DNA of 64,000 nucleotides from JBAOHV01 sp964450685 (GCA_964450685.1 CAYVDN010000011.1:1-64000); one strand, 5' to 3'; positions 27,121-36,702 are shown, counted from the first letter of the stretch. The notes: a model not told the origin generated them from the letters alone. Numbers and translations: made by a program.

Positions 27121-29187
27121 TCATCGGTGGCGAGCGACGATCGAGAGCACGTCGTCGCCGAATCGCTGTGCCTTGACCGGGCCGACGCCCGGGACCCGGA
27201 GCAGCTCGTCGCGGTTACGTGGTCTTGCAGTGGAGATCGAACGGAGCGTGGCGTCGTTGAAGATTACGAAGGCTGCGACGTCGGCCTCTCTTGCCTGAGT
27301 CCTGCGCCACTCGCGTAGCGACTCGAACACCGCTACTTCCTGACCGCTGAGCCCGTCGGTGGCTCTGTCCTTGCGAGCGCGTTCGGCCAGACCGGCCCTG
27401 GCTGAACGAGCTCGCTCCACGCCAGCTCGACGGTCCAGGTCGAGCGGCTGGATGCCGACGGTCGACTCGATGATCGGTAGCCACGGTGACGGCGAGCGCC
27501 TGGCGGTGCGAGTGCCGAAGGTCCGCGACGACGACCACGTGCAGTGCAGCTCGTCCTTTGCTCGGGTCAGCGCAACGTAGAGCAGCCGTCTCTCCTCTTC
27601 GAGAGCGTCGGCGTCGTCCTTTGCGTGGTGGATCGGAACGAAGCCCTCCTCGAGACCCGCAAGGTGGACGACGGGCCATTCAAGACCTTTTGCTGCGTGG
27701 AAAGTGACGATCTCCACCGCGTCGCCTCCAGCTCGGTCCTCACCGCGCAGTGCCGAGGTCATCCAGCCGAGGAATCCCGGCACCGCTCCCTGCGGGTCCA
27801 GTGCCAGGAACTCGCGGCCGAGCCGGACCAGCTCGGCGACGTTCGCGGCGCGCTCCTCGGTGAGCGTGCCAGTCGGACGCCCGGCACGCTCAGGTGGATT
27901 GTCCGGCGGTTGGGCAGGATCGTCGGCCGATGCCACCCGGGCGAGCTCGGATTCGAGGTCTCCGAGTGCCATGGGTAGCGACGACGACCTGCGCAGCGAG
28001 TTGATCGCATGACGGACCTCGGGTTGCTCCAGCAGGTCGCCCCCGCCTCGGACGCGGTGGGGGATCCTTCGTTCCGTGAACACCTCGGACATGACTGCCG
28101 CTTGGGCGTTGGTCCGGACCAGCACAGCCTGCGCCGACCAAGGTGTGCCCGGAGCATGGCGGTCGCGTGCGCGCCGGGCCACCGCGTGGGCCTCTGCTCG
28201 TTCGTCCGCGAGTCCGGTGACGGTGGGCATGGGGCCGTCCTGTCGGTGGGGCCGCAGACGGATCGGCACGTTGTGACCGGCTGCCAGGACGGAGTTGGCG
28301 ACGGTGAGCACCTGGGGGGTCGACCGGTAGTTGTCCTCCAGGGTGACCGTGTCGCCACCGGGAAACCACTTGTCGAAGTCGACTAGGTATGTGGCGTCCG
28401 CGCCGTTCCAGGCGTATATGGCCTGGTTGGGGTCTCCCACTACGCAGAGATCGGACTCGGGCCCGAGCCACGCACTCAGCAGTGCGTGCTGGAGGGGGTT
28501 GACGTCCTGGAACTCGTCGACGAACAGGTGGCGGAAGCGCCAGTGTCGTGCCGACGCATACACAGGGTCGGCTGCGAGGTCCCGCGCTGCGAGACGGAGC
28601 AGGTCGTCGAAGTCAACGAGTCTCTTGCGTCGCTTCTCGGTCTGGAACCTGTCGTAGATGTCGGCGACACGGCTCAGCTCGATCGGAGGGGTGCGTCGTG
28701 CATGCTTGGCATGGGCGACGTACTGCTCGGGAGACACCCGCCTGGCCGCTGCCCATTCGATCTCGGCGACGACGTCGAGCGGGACAGTCGACCCGCGGCC
28801 GGTGCCGACAAGTCGTGCTACGAAACCGACCTTGCGTTCGAGCAGCTCGGGTGGGCGCACGCCGCGCTCCTCCCAGCGTTGGCGGAGCTGCGCGTAGGCG
28901 ATCGAGTGGAAGGTTCCTGCGTGGATTCCCCCGCGTAGCCCGAGGCGCCCGAGCCTGTCGCGCAGCTCCCCGGCTGCCTTGCGGGTGAAGGTGACGGCCA
29001 GCACACGATTGGGGTCGAGAGAGCCGGTGGCGGCCCGGTGTGCGATCCGGTGGGTGAGCACGCGCGTCTTGCCCGATCCTGCTCCGGCGAGGATGCGTAA
29101 GGGGGACGCTGCCGAGAGCACTGCTGCACGTTGGGGCCCGTTCATCGAGCGCAGCAGCGCGTCGTCGGTCACCGGATCGGTCTCCAC
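27121..29187 (-). CDS. UvrD2-like ATP-dependent DNA helicase with HRDC domain
   Basis: A 688-residue superfamily 1A helicase. Walker A is AGAGSGKTR near residue 34; motif II is DEFQD; motif IV-VI elements include VTFHAAKGLEWPVVHLAGLEEG and YVALTRAKDEL. The C-terminus carries an HRDC domain (about 610-688), the arrangement of mycobacterial UvrD2. Start GTG 29187 (VETDPVTDD) is set by TACGGT at 29195-29200 (minus strand), seven bases before it; the open frame upstream to 29280 is rejected. Confidence 0.92.
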   Translation of the reverse strand: METDPVTDDALLRSMNGPQRAAVLSAASPLRILAGAGSGKTRVLTHRIAHRAATGSLDPNRVLAVTFTRKAAGELRDRLGRLGLRGGIHAGTFHSIAYAQLRQRWEERGVRPPELLERKVGFVARLVGTGRGSTVPLDVVAEIEWAAARRVSPEQYVAHAKHARRTPPIELSRVADIYDRFQTEKRRKRLVDFDDLLRLAARDLAADPVYASARHWRFRHLFVDEFQDVNPLQHALLSAWLGPESDLCVVGDPNQAIYAWNGADATYLVDFDKWFPGGDTVTLEDNYRSTPQVLTVANSVLAAGHNVPIRLRPHRQDGPMPTVTGLADERAEAHAVARRARDRHAPGTPWSAQAVLVRTNAQAAVMSEVFTERRIPHRVRGGGDLLEQPEVRHAINSLRRSSSLPMALGDLESELARVASADDPAQPPDNPPERAGRPTGTLTEERAANVAELVRLGREFLALDPQGAVPGFLGWMTSALRGEDRAGGDAVEIVTFHAAKGLEWPVVHLAGLEEGFVPIHHAKDDADALEEERRLLYVALTRAKDELHCTWSSSRTFGTRTARRSPSPWLPIIESTVGIQPLDLDRRAGVERARSARAGLAERARKDRATDGLSGQEVAVFESLREWRRTQAREADVAAFVIFNDATLRSISTARPRNRDELLRVPGVGPVKAQRFGDDVLSIVARHR

Positions 29188-29194
29188 ACCCGGG

Positions 29195-29200
29195 ACCGTA
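29195..29200 (-). promoter_or_regulatory. -10 box of uvrD2-like gene
   Basis: TACGGT on the minus strand seven bases before GTG 29187; divergent from TAGCCT at 29257-29262 of the zincin gene. Confidence 0.6.
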
Positions 29201-29270
29201 CCAGCGGCCCCTGACAACCGAGCCGGGGCGCCGGACCCACGCCGGTTGTCGACCGCTAGCCTGCGGCGTC

Positions 29271-29615
29271 GTGGAACCACTCGACGAGGCCTCCTTCATC
29301 GAGTTGGTGGCCGACGCTCTCGACGCTGTGCCGGACTCCCTGGCCCAGCTGGTCGACAATGTCGTCGTGGTCGTCGAGGACCGGCACGAGGCGGAGGACC
29401 TGCTGGGGCTGTATGAAGGAGTGCCTCTCACGGAGAGGGAGGAGTACGGCGGCCTGGTCATGCCGGACCGGATCGTCGTGTACAGGTTGGCGATCTGTGA
29501 GATGTGTGCGAGCTCCGATGAGATCGCCGATCAGGTGCTCGTCACGGTCGTGCACGAGCTCGCGCATCACTTCGGCATCGATGACGACGAGCTGGCCGGT
29601 CTGGGTTGGGACTGA
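29271..29615 (+). CDS. Minimal zincin-type metallopeptidase family protein
   Basis: A 114-residue protein with HExxH as HELAHH at residues 95-100 and a following FGIDDDEL acidic segment, the pattern of the small bacterial metallopeptidase family (DUF1025-like minimal zincins). Substrate unknown, and activity is not shown for most members. GTG start at 29271, eight bases after a TAGCCT -10 box (29257-29262). Confidence 0.85.
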   Translation: MEPLDEASFIELVADALDAVPDSLAQLVDNVVVVVEDRHEAEDLLGLYEGVPLTEREEYGGLVMPDRIVVYRLAICEMCASSDEIADQVLVTVVHELAHHFGIDDDELAGLGWD

Positions 29616-29653
29616 TCCGTGGGCCGGTGGATCGCCGGCGGTAGCCTTCCTGC

Positions 29654-30283
29654 GTGGGATTCGACGCATCAAACCTGCACGGCAACGAGAAGATCGTCGT
29701 CGACACACATCCTCACTGGATAATGCTGGCCAAAGGGGTTGTGATCCTGGTGATCGCCGTGGTGGTCGGCATCTGGCTGCTCGCCCAGGGCTGGGAAGGC
29801 GCCACAGGTACGGCGGCGAACGTCATCGCCGCCCTGGCGATCATCGCCAGCCTGCTCTACATGCTCCAACGGTGGATCGCCTGGGTGTCGACGAACTTCG
29901 TCGTCACGACCGACCGCTGCGTCTACCGCGAGGGCATCATCTCCAAGCGCGGCGTCGAGATCCCCCTGGAGCGAATCAACACCGTGTTCTTCAACCAGAG
30001 CGTTGTGGACAGGATGATCGGCGCAGGCACCCTCACGATCGAGTCCGCTGGCGAGAACGGCGTGCAGGTCTTCCAGGACGTTCGCGACCCGATTGGCGTG
30101 CAGCAGGTCCTGTACCAGGAGATGGAGGAGAACGAGAACCGCAAGTTCGACCGGGTTCGAGCCCCGTCGCAGGTTTCGGTCGGTGACGAACTTGCGAAGC
30201 TCGTCGCGCTACATGAACAGGGTCACCTCACCGAGGCGGAGTTCGCTGAGCAGAAGGCGCGACTGCTCGGCGGGCAGAGCTGA
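29654..30283 (+). CDS. Membrane PH-domain (bPH2/DUF304) protein with SHOCT tail
   Basis: A 209-residue membrane protein. Two transmembrane helices (about 26-45 and 57-75) precede a bacterial PH-like domain (TTDRCVYREGIISKRGVEIPLERINTVFFNQSVVDR), and the C-terminal 40 residues form a SHOCT segment (ELAKLVALHEQGHLTEAEFAEQKARLL). Function unknown. Start GTG 29654 lies six bases after its own TAGCCT (29642-29647), although it is only 38 bases past the previous gene, so it can be transcribed alone. Confidence 0.88.
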   Translation: MGFDASNLHGNEKIVVDTHPHWIMLAKGVVILVIAVVVGIWLLAQGWEGATGTAANVIAALAIIASLLYMLQRWIAWVSTNFVVTTDRCVYREGIISKRGVEIPLERINTVFFNQSVVDRMIGAGTLTIESAGENGVQVFQDVRDPIGVQQVLYQEMEENENRKFDRVRAPSQVSVGDELAKLVALHEQGHLTEAEFAEQKARLLGGQS

Positions 30284-30286
30284 GCA

Positions 30287-31300
30287 TCAGGCGCTGTCGA
30301 TGAGGTGAGCGCCCTCCGCGGCGCTGACCCGCCAGCCCGGTAGCTCGACCTCCGGGTCTGCAAGCGCGACCACGCAACCGCCGAAGCCGGCCCCGGTCAG
30401 ACGTGCGCCGTGCACACCCGGGCGCGACGTCAGATCGTCGACGAGTCCGTCGAGCTGCGGTGTCGACACTTCGAAGTCGTCGCGCAGCGAGCGGTGGCTC
30501 TCCACCATCAGGTGTCCGGCTGAACCCAGGTCGCCGGAGCGGAGTGCTGCGACCATGTCGCTGACTCGGGCGCATTCGCTGCGTACGTGGCGTGCCCGGG
30601 CGCGCACGATCGGGTCCTCCAGCGATTCGATGTCGCTGTGTGATGCCAGCGGCAGAGGACCGACGGCCTCCGCCGCCTTCTCGCACTCCGATCGGCGTTG
30701 CGCGTAAGCGGAGTCGACCAAGCCACGTTCCTGCCCCGAGTGGACTACCCAGATCGCTGCGTCATCGGGGATCGGGACAGGCTCGATCGACAGGGTCGCA
30801 CAGTCGATGAGCAGAGCGTGTCCCGAGACCCCGGCCGCGCTCGCCAACTGATCCATGATCCCACAGGGCACCCCGGTCGCTCGTTGCTCTGCCGTCTGAC
30901 ACAGACGGGCGACCTCGACCGGGTCGCCAGGGGTGCCGAGCGCCAGCGCCACTGCGACCTCGAACGAAGCGCTCGACGAGAGGCCGCTGCCGATCGGCAG
31001 GTCCGACTCGACATGTCCTCGCAGGCCGACCTCGGCTCCGAGGACCGAAGCGACTCCTGCTGCGTAGCGTCCCCATGACGGCTCGACCACATCAGGGTGA
31101 GTCACCGGAAGCTGAATCGATACCGTGCCTGGCAACTGGCCCGAGGTCAGCTCGAGCTTGTTGCCACCCCTGACCGCTGAGACCGTGGTGCCGAGCTGAA
31201 CTGCCATCGGCAGGACCAGCCCACCCATGTAGTCGGTGTGGTCCCCGATCAGGTTCACCCTGCCCGGTGCCCACGCGGTGACCGTCACCCGTTCGTTCAT
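30287..31300 (-). CDS. galK: Galactokinase (GalK)
   Basis: A 337-residue GHMP kinase that phosphorylates galactose at C1. The galactokinase signature GRVNLIGDHTDYMGG is at 13-27; the GHMP ATP loop is PIGSGLSSSASFEVA; the C-terminal GARLTGAGFGGCVVAL is present. ATG 31300 overlaps the galT stop (ATGA), so the Leloir genes are translationally coupled. Slightly shorter than the E. coli enzyme. No galE or galM in the window. Confidence 0.94.
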   Translation of the reverse strand: MNERVTVTAWAPGRVNLIGDHTDYMGGLVLPMAVQLGTTVSAVRGGNKLELTSGQLPGTVSIQLPVTHPDVVEPSWGRYAAGVASVLGAEVGLRGHVESDLPIGSGLSSSASFEVAVALALGTPGDPVEVARLCQTAEQRATGVPCGIMDQLASAAGVSGHALLIDCATLSIEPVPIPDDAAIWVVHSGQERGLVDSAYAQRRSECEKAAEAVGPLPLASHSDIESLEDPIVRARARHVRSECARVSDMVAALRSGDLGSAGHLMVESHRSLRDDFEVSTPQLDGLVDDLTSRPGVHGARLTGAGFGGCVVALADPEVELPGWRVSAAEGAHLIDSA

Positions 31301-32166
31301 CGCTCTGGCCCCGCGTAGCCGGGGCAGTCTCGGAGCCGCTGCGCCGCGTCGCGAGGTTCGACCGGGTTGAAGTACAAGCCTGCTCCCAGTTCGGCCGCGG
31401 CCACGAACCGCTGCACACCCTTCGAACGCAGCAACGGAGTGATGTGTAGGTGCAGCCGGGCATCGCTCCACGCTTCCCCGTCGGTCGGTCGCTGGTGGAT
31501 CCAGAGCATGTACGGCATCGGTTCGTCGAACAGTTGGTCGAGGCGCGCGAGCACGTCGACCAGCAACGCCGCCAAGCCGTCGCGGTCGCATTCCGGGTCG
31601 GTGAGAGCTCCGGCCGGCTGACGTTGTGCGAGTCGGAGCTCAAAGGGCCAAGTCGCAGCGTTGGGAACCCATGCCACCCAGTCGCCGGAATCCGACACGA
31701 CCAGTGGATCGTCGGGATTCGGGAGATCGAGCACTCCGTCTACGAGCTCCCGGAGCGGCTCGGGGGGAACAGAGCCGTACGCGTAGATCTGTCCGTGTGG
31801 ATGAGCGATCGTCGCGCCGACCTCGGGGCCACGGTTCTCGAACACGAGCACGTAGTCGACGTCGTCGCGGGCTCCGAGCGTCGCTGTGCGGTCGGCCCAG
31901 AGGTCGACCACCCTGCGTGCACCCTGCTGGCCGAGCGTCCAGAACTCGGCATCGTGCTCCGGCGTGTAGAGCACCACCTCGCACCTGCTGTCGGGCATCG
32001 CCGGCCAGCGGTTCGGGAACCACCGCACGTCGTAGGGCTCAGGGGCTTCGGTCCCCCCGGGGCAGAACGGGCATCCCGTCTCGGGCAGGTTCGGGCGGCC
32101 CTGGCGTGAGCCGACTATCACGCTGGGGCGTCGTGTCAGTTCATCAGTGCGCTCGTCGAGTCCCAC
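31297..32166 (-). CDS. galT: Galactose-1-phosphate uridylyltransferase (GalT)
   Basis: A 289-residue HIT-superfamily nucleotidyltransferase with the active site IAHPHGQIYAY. CPFCPGG near the N-terminus supplies zinc cysteines, and ITPLLRSKGVQRFVAAAELGAG is the C-terminal block. It exchanges UMP between UDP-glucose and galactose-1-phosphate. It is shorter than the roughly 345-residue E. coli protein. The GTG start at 32166 lies nine bases after TAGCGT (32176-32181, minus strand). Overlaps galK by four bases. Confidence 0.93.
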   Translation of the reverse strand: MGLDERTDELTRRPSVIVGSRQGRPNLPETGCPFCPGGTEAPEPYDVRWFPNRWPAMPDSRCEVVLYTPEHDAEFWTLGQQGARRVVDLWADRTATLGARDDVDYVLVFENRGPEVGATIAHPHGQIYAYGSVPPEPLRELVDGVLDLPNPDDPLVVSDSGDWVAWVPNAATWPFELRLAQRQPAGALTDPECDRDGLAALLVDVLARLDQLFDEPMPYMLWIHQRPTDGEAWSDARLHLHITPLLRSKGVQRFVAAAELGAGLYFNPVEPRDAAQRLRDCPGYAGPER

Positions 32167-32247
32167 AGACCGGGGACGCTAGCTGCCCACGATGGTGGCG
32201 GAACCCCAGCAGGGTCCGACCGGACAGCTGCGAGCTACCCTGCGCCG

Positions 32248-33318
32248 ATGAGCGTGCGGATCGGCTTCCTCGGGGCGGGTTTCATCGCCCGTTACCACGC
32301 GATGCAGCTGCGACTCGCGGAGGAGCCGAACGAGATAATCGCGGTCCACGATCCGGACAGGCAGCGAAGCGTCGAGTTCTGTAAGCAGGAGTCCGGCACT
32401 CCGGTCGACAGTGTCGACGAGTTGGTTTCGTGCTGCGATGCGGTGTTCGTGTGCACCTGGACGGCAGCGCACCTCGACGGGGTCCGAGCAGCCGTCTCGG
32501 CGGGTAAGCCCGTGTTCTGCGAGAAGCCGTTGTCCACCGGTCTCGACCCGGCGAGAGACCTCGTCGAGATCGTCCGACGATCCGGGCTGCCCAACGCTGT
32601 CGGGCTCGTGCTCAGGTCGACGCCGGCGCTGCTGGCGATGAGGGAGCTGATCGCAGAGCCGTCATCGGGTCGGGTCACGAACGTCGTGTTCCGCGACGAC
32701 CAGTACCTGCCGACCCAGGGCATGTACGGGTCCACCTGGCGCGCTGAGCGCGATCTGGCCGGATCAGGCACCCTGCTCGAGCACTCGATCCACGACGTCG
32801 ACATCATCGAGTGGCTGATCGGCCCCGTGGAGTCGGTCACCGCTCACCATGACAACTTCCACGGGATCGACGGCATCGAGGACTCCGTGACTGCGCTGCT
32901 CCGATTCGCCGCCGGGGGATCCGCGAGCCTGCACTCCATCTGGCACGAGGTGCTGAGCCGTCCCAGCCAACGTCGGGTCGAGGTGTTCTGCGAGAACGCG
33001 GTCGTCACGCTCGAAGGGGAGTACTTCGGCCCTGTCAGTCGGGAGACCAGCGACGGTGCGCTGGTTCTGGAAGGCGACGACCTCGTCGATTGGCTGAACA
33101 GCAGGGGAGTCAGCCTGCGCAGCACCGAGCAGGACTTCCTGATCGAGGTCCGCAACCACTTGGAGGGGCGAGCGGTGGACCGCGTCCGCCCGGACGTGCT
33201 CGACGCCCTGAGGGCCCATGAGCTCGTCGACGCGATCTACCGGTCGGCGGTGGGCGGCGGCACAGTGGGACTCGGTCATCGGGATCGGGCGTCGGGCGAG
33301 GCGGGGCCGGAAAGTTGA
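32248..33318 (+). CDS. Gfo/Idh/MocA-family oxidoreductase
   Basis: A 356-residue NAD(P)-dependent sugar-type dehydrogenase with N-terminal Rossmann motif GFLGAGFIARYH, the EKPLSTG catalytic-lysine segment (about 92-98) and the HSIHDVDIIEWLIG metal/substrate block in the C-terminal domain. Substrate unknown, but the following nagA (TTGA overlap) and the divergent galactose genes suggest sugar or amino-sugar metabolism. ATG 32248 lies six bases after TACCCT (32236-32241). Confidence 0.87.
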   Translation: MSVRIGFLGAGFIARYHAMQLRLAEEPNEIIAVHDPDRQRSVEFCKQESGTPVDSVDELVSCCDAVFVCTWTAAHLDGVRAAVSAGKPVFCEKPLSTGLDPARDLVEIVRRSGLPNAVGLVLRSTPALLAMRELIAEPSSGRVTNVVFRDDQYLPTQGMYGSTWRAERDLAGSGTLLEHSIHDVDIIEWLIGPVESVTAHHDNFHGIDGIEDSVTALLRFAAGGSASLHSIWHEVLSRPSQRRVEVFCENAVVTLEGEYFGPVSRETSDGALVLEGDDLVDWLNSRGVSLRSTEQDFLIEVRNHLEGRAVDRVRPDVLDALRAHELVDAIYRSAVGGGTVGLGHRDRASGEAGPES

Positions 33319-34537
33319 GCCGCCTAGGTGTCGCTGCGGCGCTTGTCGGCGGAACGCTCGTCCGCGGTGACGTGGAGGTCGTCGACGGATTGGTGAGCCG
33401 AGTGGGTGTGAGTCCCTCGGTCGGCGCGGCGGTCGCGGTGCCCGGCCTGGTCGACCTGCAGGTGAACGGGGTCGCCGGAGTCGACCTTCGAGTAGCCGAT
33501 CGCGAGGGATACGAGGTCGCGGGCCGCCTCCTCGCCGGGTGTGGCGCAACTGCTGTGCAGCCGACGTTCCACTCCCAGGACCTCGATGCTCACTGTCGGT
33601 CTCTCGCCCGCCTGAACGAGGTGCTCGCGGATCCACCGCGCGGCACCCGCTGGTTGCCCGCCCACATGGAGGGGCCGTTTCTGGCGACCTCCCGTCGTGG
33701 TGCCCACGACCCGCGACATCTCCTCGCCTGTGACGACTGGGCGCTCGACCGACTCCTGGCATCGGGGCCCGTCGCTCTCATGACGATCGCCCCCGAACTC
33801 GATGGGTCCCAGGAGATCATCCGCCGCCTCGTCGGCGCGGGTGTGGTTGTGAGCGTCGGACACACCGACGCCGCGCACGACCAGGTGAGCGCGGCAGTGG
33901 ATGCCGGGGCGCGGCACATCACACACTGTTGGAATGCGATGCGACCGATCAGCGCGAGGGATCCCGGACCGGTCGGCGCAGCCCTCAGTGACCCGCGGCT
34001 GACAGTCGGGGTGATTGCGGACCTGGTCCACGTCTCCGGACCGGTCCTGGCGTTGACCGCTGCTGCAGCTCGAAAGCGGCTGGCAGCGACAACCGACTCG
34101 GTCGCCTCCGCAGCGTGCAATGCGGTCGACAGTGAAGTGCGAACGGCCGACGGGGTGCTCGCAGGTGGGATAGGTACCCCCGATGGATGCCTGCGGAACC
34201 TGGTCCGCGTGGGGGTGTCGCTCGCTGACGCCGTGGATGCATGCGGAGGCGCCCAGCGTCGTCTCCTGGGGCTGACACCAGTCANNNNNNNNNNNNNNNN
34301 NNNNNNNNNNNNNNNNNNNNNNNNNNNNNNNNNNNNNNNNNNNNNNNNNNNNNNNNNNNNNNNNNNNNNNNNNNNNNNNNNNNNGCCGTGGATGCATGCG
34401 GAGGCGCCCAGCGTCGTCTCCTGGGGCTGACACCAGTCAGGCTCCTGCCGGGCGAGCAGGCTGAGCTCGTCCTGCTCGACGAAGCGTTGGAGCCCCTGCG
34501 CACGATGGTCGACGGACGCTGGTACGAGCCGACTTGA
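33315..34537 (+). CDS. nagA: N-acetylglucosamine-6-phosphate deacetylase (NagA), interrupted by an N gap
   Basis: An amidohydrolase-fold enzyme with VPGLVDLQVNGVAGVD, the metal-ligand segment HMEGPFL, VSVGHTDAAHDQ, THCWNAMRP and the late LAATTDSV. The frame is broken only by the N gap at 34285-34384: the 55 bases before the gap (34230-34284) are identical to the 55 after it (34385-34439). Removing the Ns and one copy restores a continuous frame of 355 codons ending at 34537, so the gene is intact and not a pseudogene. The TTG start overlaps the previous stop (TTGA), indicating coupling with the Gfo/Idh/MocA gene. Confidence 0.9.
34230..34439. repeat. 55-bp identical contig ends flanking assembly gap 2
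   Basis: 34230-34284 and 34385-34439 are the same 55 bases on either side of 100 Ns. This looks like an unmerged k-mer overlap, not a biological repeat. Confidence 0.95.
34285..34384. other. Assembly gap 2 (100 N)
   Basis: A fixed 100-N filler within nagA between duplicated contig ends; probably no sequence is missing. Confidence 0.97.
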
Positions 34538-34549
34538 CCGACCGGTCAA
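34534..34549. promoter_or_regulatory. Palindrome TTGACCG-AC-CGGTCAA, candidate operator
   Basis: Seven-base inverted arms around two bases, overlapping the nagA stop. Its left half TTGACC could be the -35 element for TACACT at 34555-34560 (15-base spacing). The GACCG/CGGTC form resembles TetR-family operators; that is inference. Confidence 0.5.
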
Positions 34550-34566
34550 GGAAGTACACTCCGACG

Positions 34567-35454
34567 ATGCCGACCGCTCGCGTGAACGATCTCGACATCT
34601 ACCACGACACATTCGGTGACCCGTCCAACGACACTGTGCTGCTCGTGTCCGGGCTGGGAGCGCAGTGCGTCGTCTACGAGGACGAGTTCTGCGAACTCAT
34701 AGCCGAGCGCGGCAACCACGTGCTCCGCTACGACAACCGGGATGTCGGGTTGTCGACCCACCTTGGCGGCGAGACCCCCGACGTGATTGCGGCGGTCATG
34801 GCAGCCAGCGCCTCGCAACCTGTCGATGCCCCCTACACCCTGTCGGACATGGCCTCCGACGGGATGGGCCTGTTGAGCGCACTCGGGATCGACAGCGCCC
34901 ACGTACTCGGATCTTCGATGGGCGGCATGATCGCCCAGACGATGGCGATCGAACACCCCCGCCGTGTCAGATCGCTGACATCGCTCTACTCGACGACGGG
35001 GGAGCCCGACGTCGGAACACCCGATCCGGACGTGCTCACGTCGATGATCGGCATCCTGACCCCCCAGGAGACACGCGAGGCCAGAATCGCCAGCGCGGTC
35101 GAGCTCGCCAGGATCATCGGTACACCACACGAGTTCGACGAGGCCCGCGCCACCGCCAGAGCGACGAGACAGACCGACCGTTCGTACGACCCCGCAGGGA
35201 TCAGCCGCCAGTTCATGGCGATCCTCGCGTCGGGGTCGCGTGCAGAGGAGCTGACCTCGCTGCAGGTTCCGACGATGGTGCTGCACGGCGACCACGACCG
35301 CCTGGTGCAGATCTCGGGCGGGGAGCGCACCGCCGAACTGGTACCGGGCGCACAGCTACGTGTGCTGGAGGGAATGGGCCACGACATGCCACCCGCGTAC
35401 TGGGATCGGATCGTGGCCGGACTTGTCGACAACATGGCTCTGGTCGAGGCCTGA
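34567..35454 (+). CDS. Alpha/beta-fold hydrolase
   Basis: A 295-residue serine hydrolase. The oxyanion region is SGLGAQCVVYEDEF, the nucleophile elbow is GSSMGGMIAQTMA, and the catalytic Asp and His are in VLHGDHDRLVQ and EGMGHDMPPAYW. It most resembles the bacterial esterase or haloperoxidase-like group; substrate unknown. Start ATG 34567 follows TACACT (34555-34560) by six bases; the open frame to 34534 is rejected. A palindromic candidate operator covers the -35 region. Confidence 0.87.
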   Translation: MPTARVNDLDIYHDTFGDPSNDTVLLVSGLGAQCVVYEDEFCELIAERGNHVLRYDNRDVGLSTHLGGETPDVIAAVMAASASQPVDAPYTLSDMASDGMGLLSALGIDSAHVLGSSMGGMIAQTMAIEHPRRVRSLTSLYSTTGEPDVGTPDPDVLTSMIGILTPQETREARIASAVELARIIGTPHEFDEARATARATRQTDRSYDPAGISRQFMAILASGSRAEELTSLQVPTMVLHGDHDRLVQISGGERTAELVPGAQLRVLEGMGHDMPPAYWDRIVAGLVDNMALVEA

Positions 35455-35538
35455 CCTGCTCGACCGTGTCCGGCAGGGCACGGGTTGGATCGAACAACAC
35501 GAGCGCCCACGGGCGCACCGAACTGCAGAGGAAAGCAA

Positions 35539-36702
35539 ATGGGACCGTTGAACGGACTGAAGATCATCGAGGTGGCAGGCATCGGACCCGGCCCCTTCGC
35601 AGCGATGATGCTGTCGGACATGGGTGCCGACGTCATTCGGGTCGACCGCTCGGCCAACGCCATGGGAGGAGATCCGGCGTCGCCGCCGGCGGACATCTTC
35701 AACAGGGGCCGGCGCTCCATCGCCCTGGATCTCAAGTCGCCCGAGGGCATCGCGGTCCTGCTCGAACTAGTCGAGCAGGCTGACGCCCTGATCGAGGGAT
35801 TCCGGCCCGGAGTCGCAGAGCGCCTGGGCTTCGGACCCGAGGTGTGCGCCGGGCGGAACCCCAAGTTGGTGTTCGGGCGCATGACCGGATGGGGTCAGGA
35901 GGGTCCGTACGCTCCCACGGCGGGACACGACATCAACTACATCGCGCTGGCCGGAGTCCTCGCCCACCTCGGCCGCGCGGGCGAGAAGCCGACCCCGCCC
36001 ATCAACCTGGTCGGCGATTTCGGTGGTGGCGGCATGCTGCTCGCCTTCGGTGTGGTCTGCGCGTTGCTCGAGGCGCAGCGGTCCGGTCGCGGTCAGGTCG
36101 TCGACGCTGCGATGGTGGACGGGTCGGCTCTGCTGATGACCATGATGTGGGGCTTCAGGGCCATGGGCATCTGGAGCGACGAGCGCGGAACCAACATGTT
36201 GGACACAGCCGCGCACTTCTACGACACGTACGAATGTGCGGACGGGGAGTTCGTCTCGATCGGCTCGATCGAGCCCCAGTTCTACCTGCAACTCCTGGAG
36301 CACACCGGCCTGGCGCGTGCCTACGAGGAGCGCGGCGAGGAGCTGCCCCACCAGATGGACAGCAAGCACTGGCCTGAGCTCAAGTCGCGTCTGGAGGAGA
36401 TATTCCGCACGAAGACACGTGATGAGTGGTGCCAGGTGATGGAGGGGACCGACATCTGCTTCGCCCCGGTGCTGTCGATGGACGAGGCCACACGGCACCC
36501 GCACAACGTCCAGCGGGGCACGTTCGTCGAGGTGGCTGGAATCACACAGCCAGCGCCTGCCCCCAGGTTCGATCGCACCCCTCCGCAGATCCAGCGCCCT
36601 CCGGCCCACGCCGGACAGCACACCGACGAGATCCTCGCCGACTGGCTGGGTGCGGACGATGGGCGGATCGCCGAGCTGCGCGCCGATGGGACAGTCGCCT
36701 GA
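35539..36702 (+). CDS. Alpha-methylacyl-CoA racemase / CoA-transferase family III
   Basis: A 387-residue family III CoA-transferase fold. The segments GHDINYIALAG, LVGDFGGGGM and DGEFVSIGSIEPQFY carry the His, Asp and Glu that form the catalytic set in the M. tuberculosis racemase MCR, which favours racemase over transferase. It would interconvert 2R and 2S methylacyl-CoA esters for beta-oxidation of branched or sterol side chains. ATG 35539 has AGAGGAAA just upstream; the open frame to 35485 is rejected. Confidence 0.9.
   Translation: MGPLNGLKIIEVAGIGPGPFAAMMLSDMGADVIRVDRSANAMGGDPASPPADIFNRGRRSIALDLKSPEGIAVLLELVEQADALIEGFRPGVAERLGFGPEVCAGRNPKLVFGRMTGWGQEGPYAPTAGHDINYIALAGVLAHLGRAGEKPTPPINLVGDFGGGGMLLAFGVVCALLEAQRSGRGQVVDAAMVDGSALLMTMMWGFRAMGIWSDERGTNMLDTAAHFYDTYECADGEFVSIGSIEPQFYLQLLEHTGLARAYEERGEELPHQMDSKHWPELKSRLEEIFRTKTRDEWCQVMEGTDICFAPVLSMDEATRHPHNVQRGTFVEVAGITQPAPAPRFDRTPPQIQRPPAHAGQHTDEILADWLGADDGRIAELRADGTVA

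Noticed and set aside
33315..34537. nagA as a pseudogene or a duplicated segment
   Set aside because: The 55-bp duplication abuts the Ns exactly and collapsing it restores the frame.
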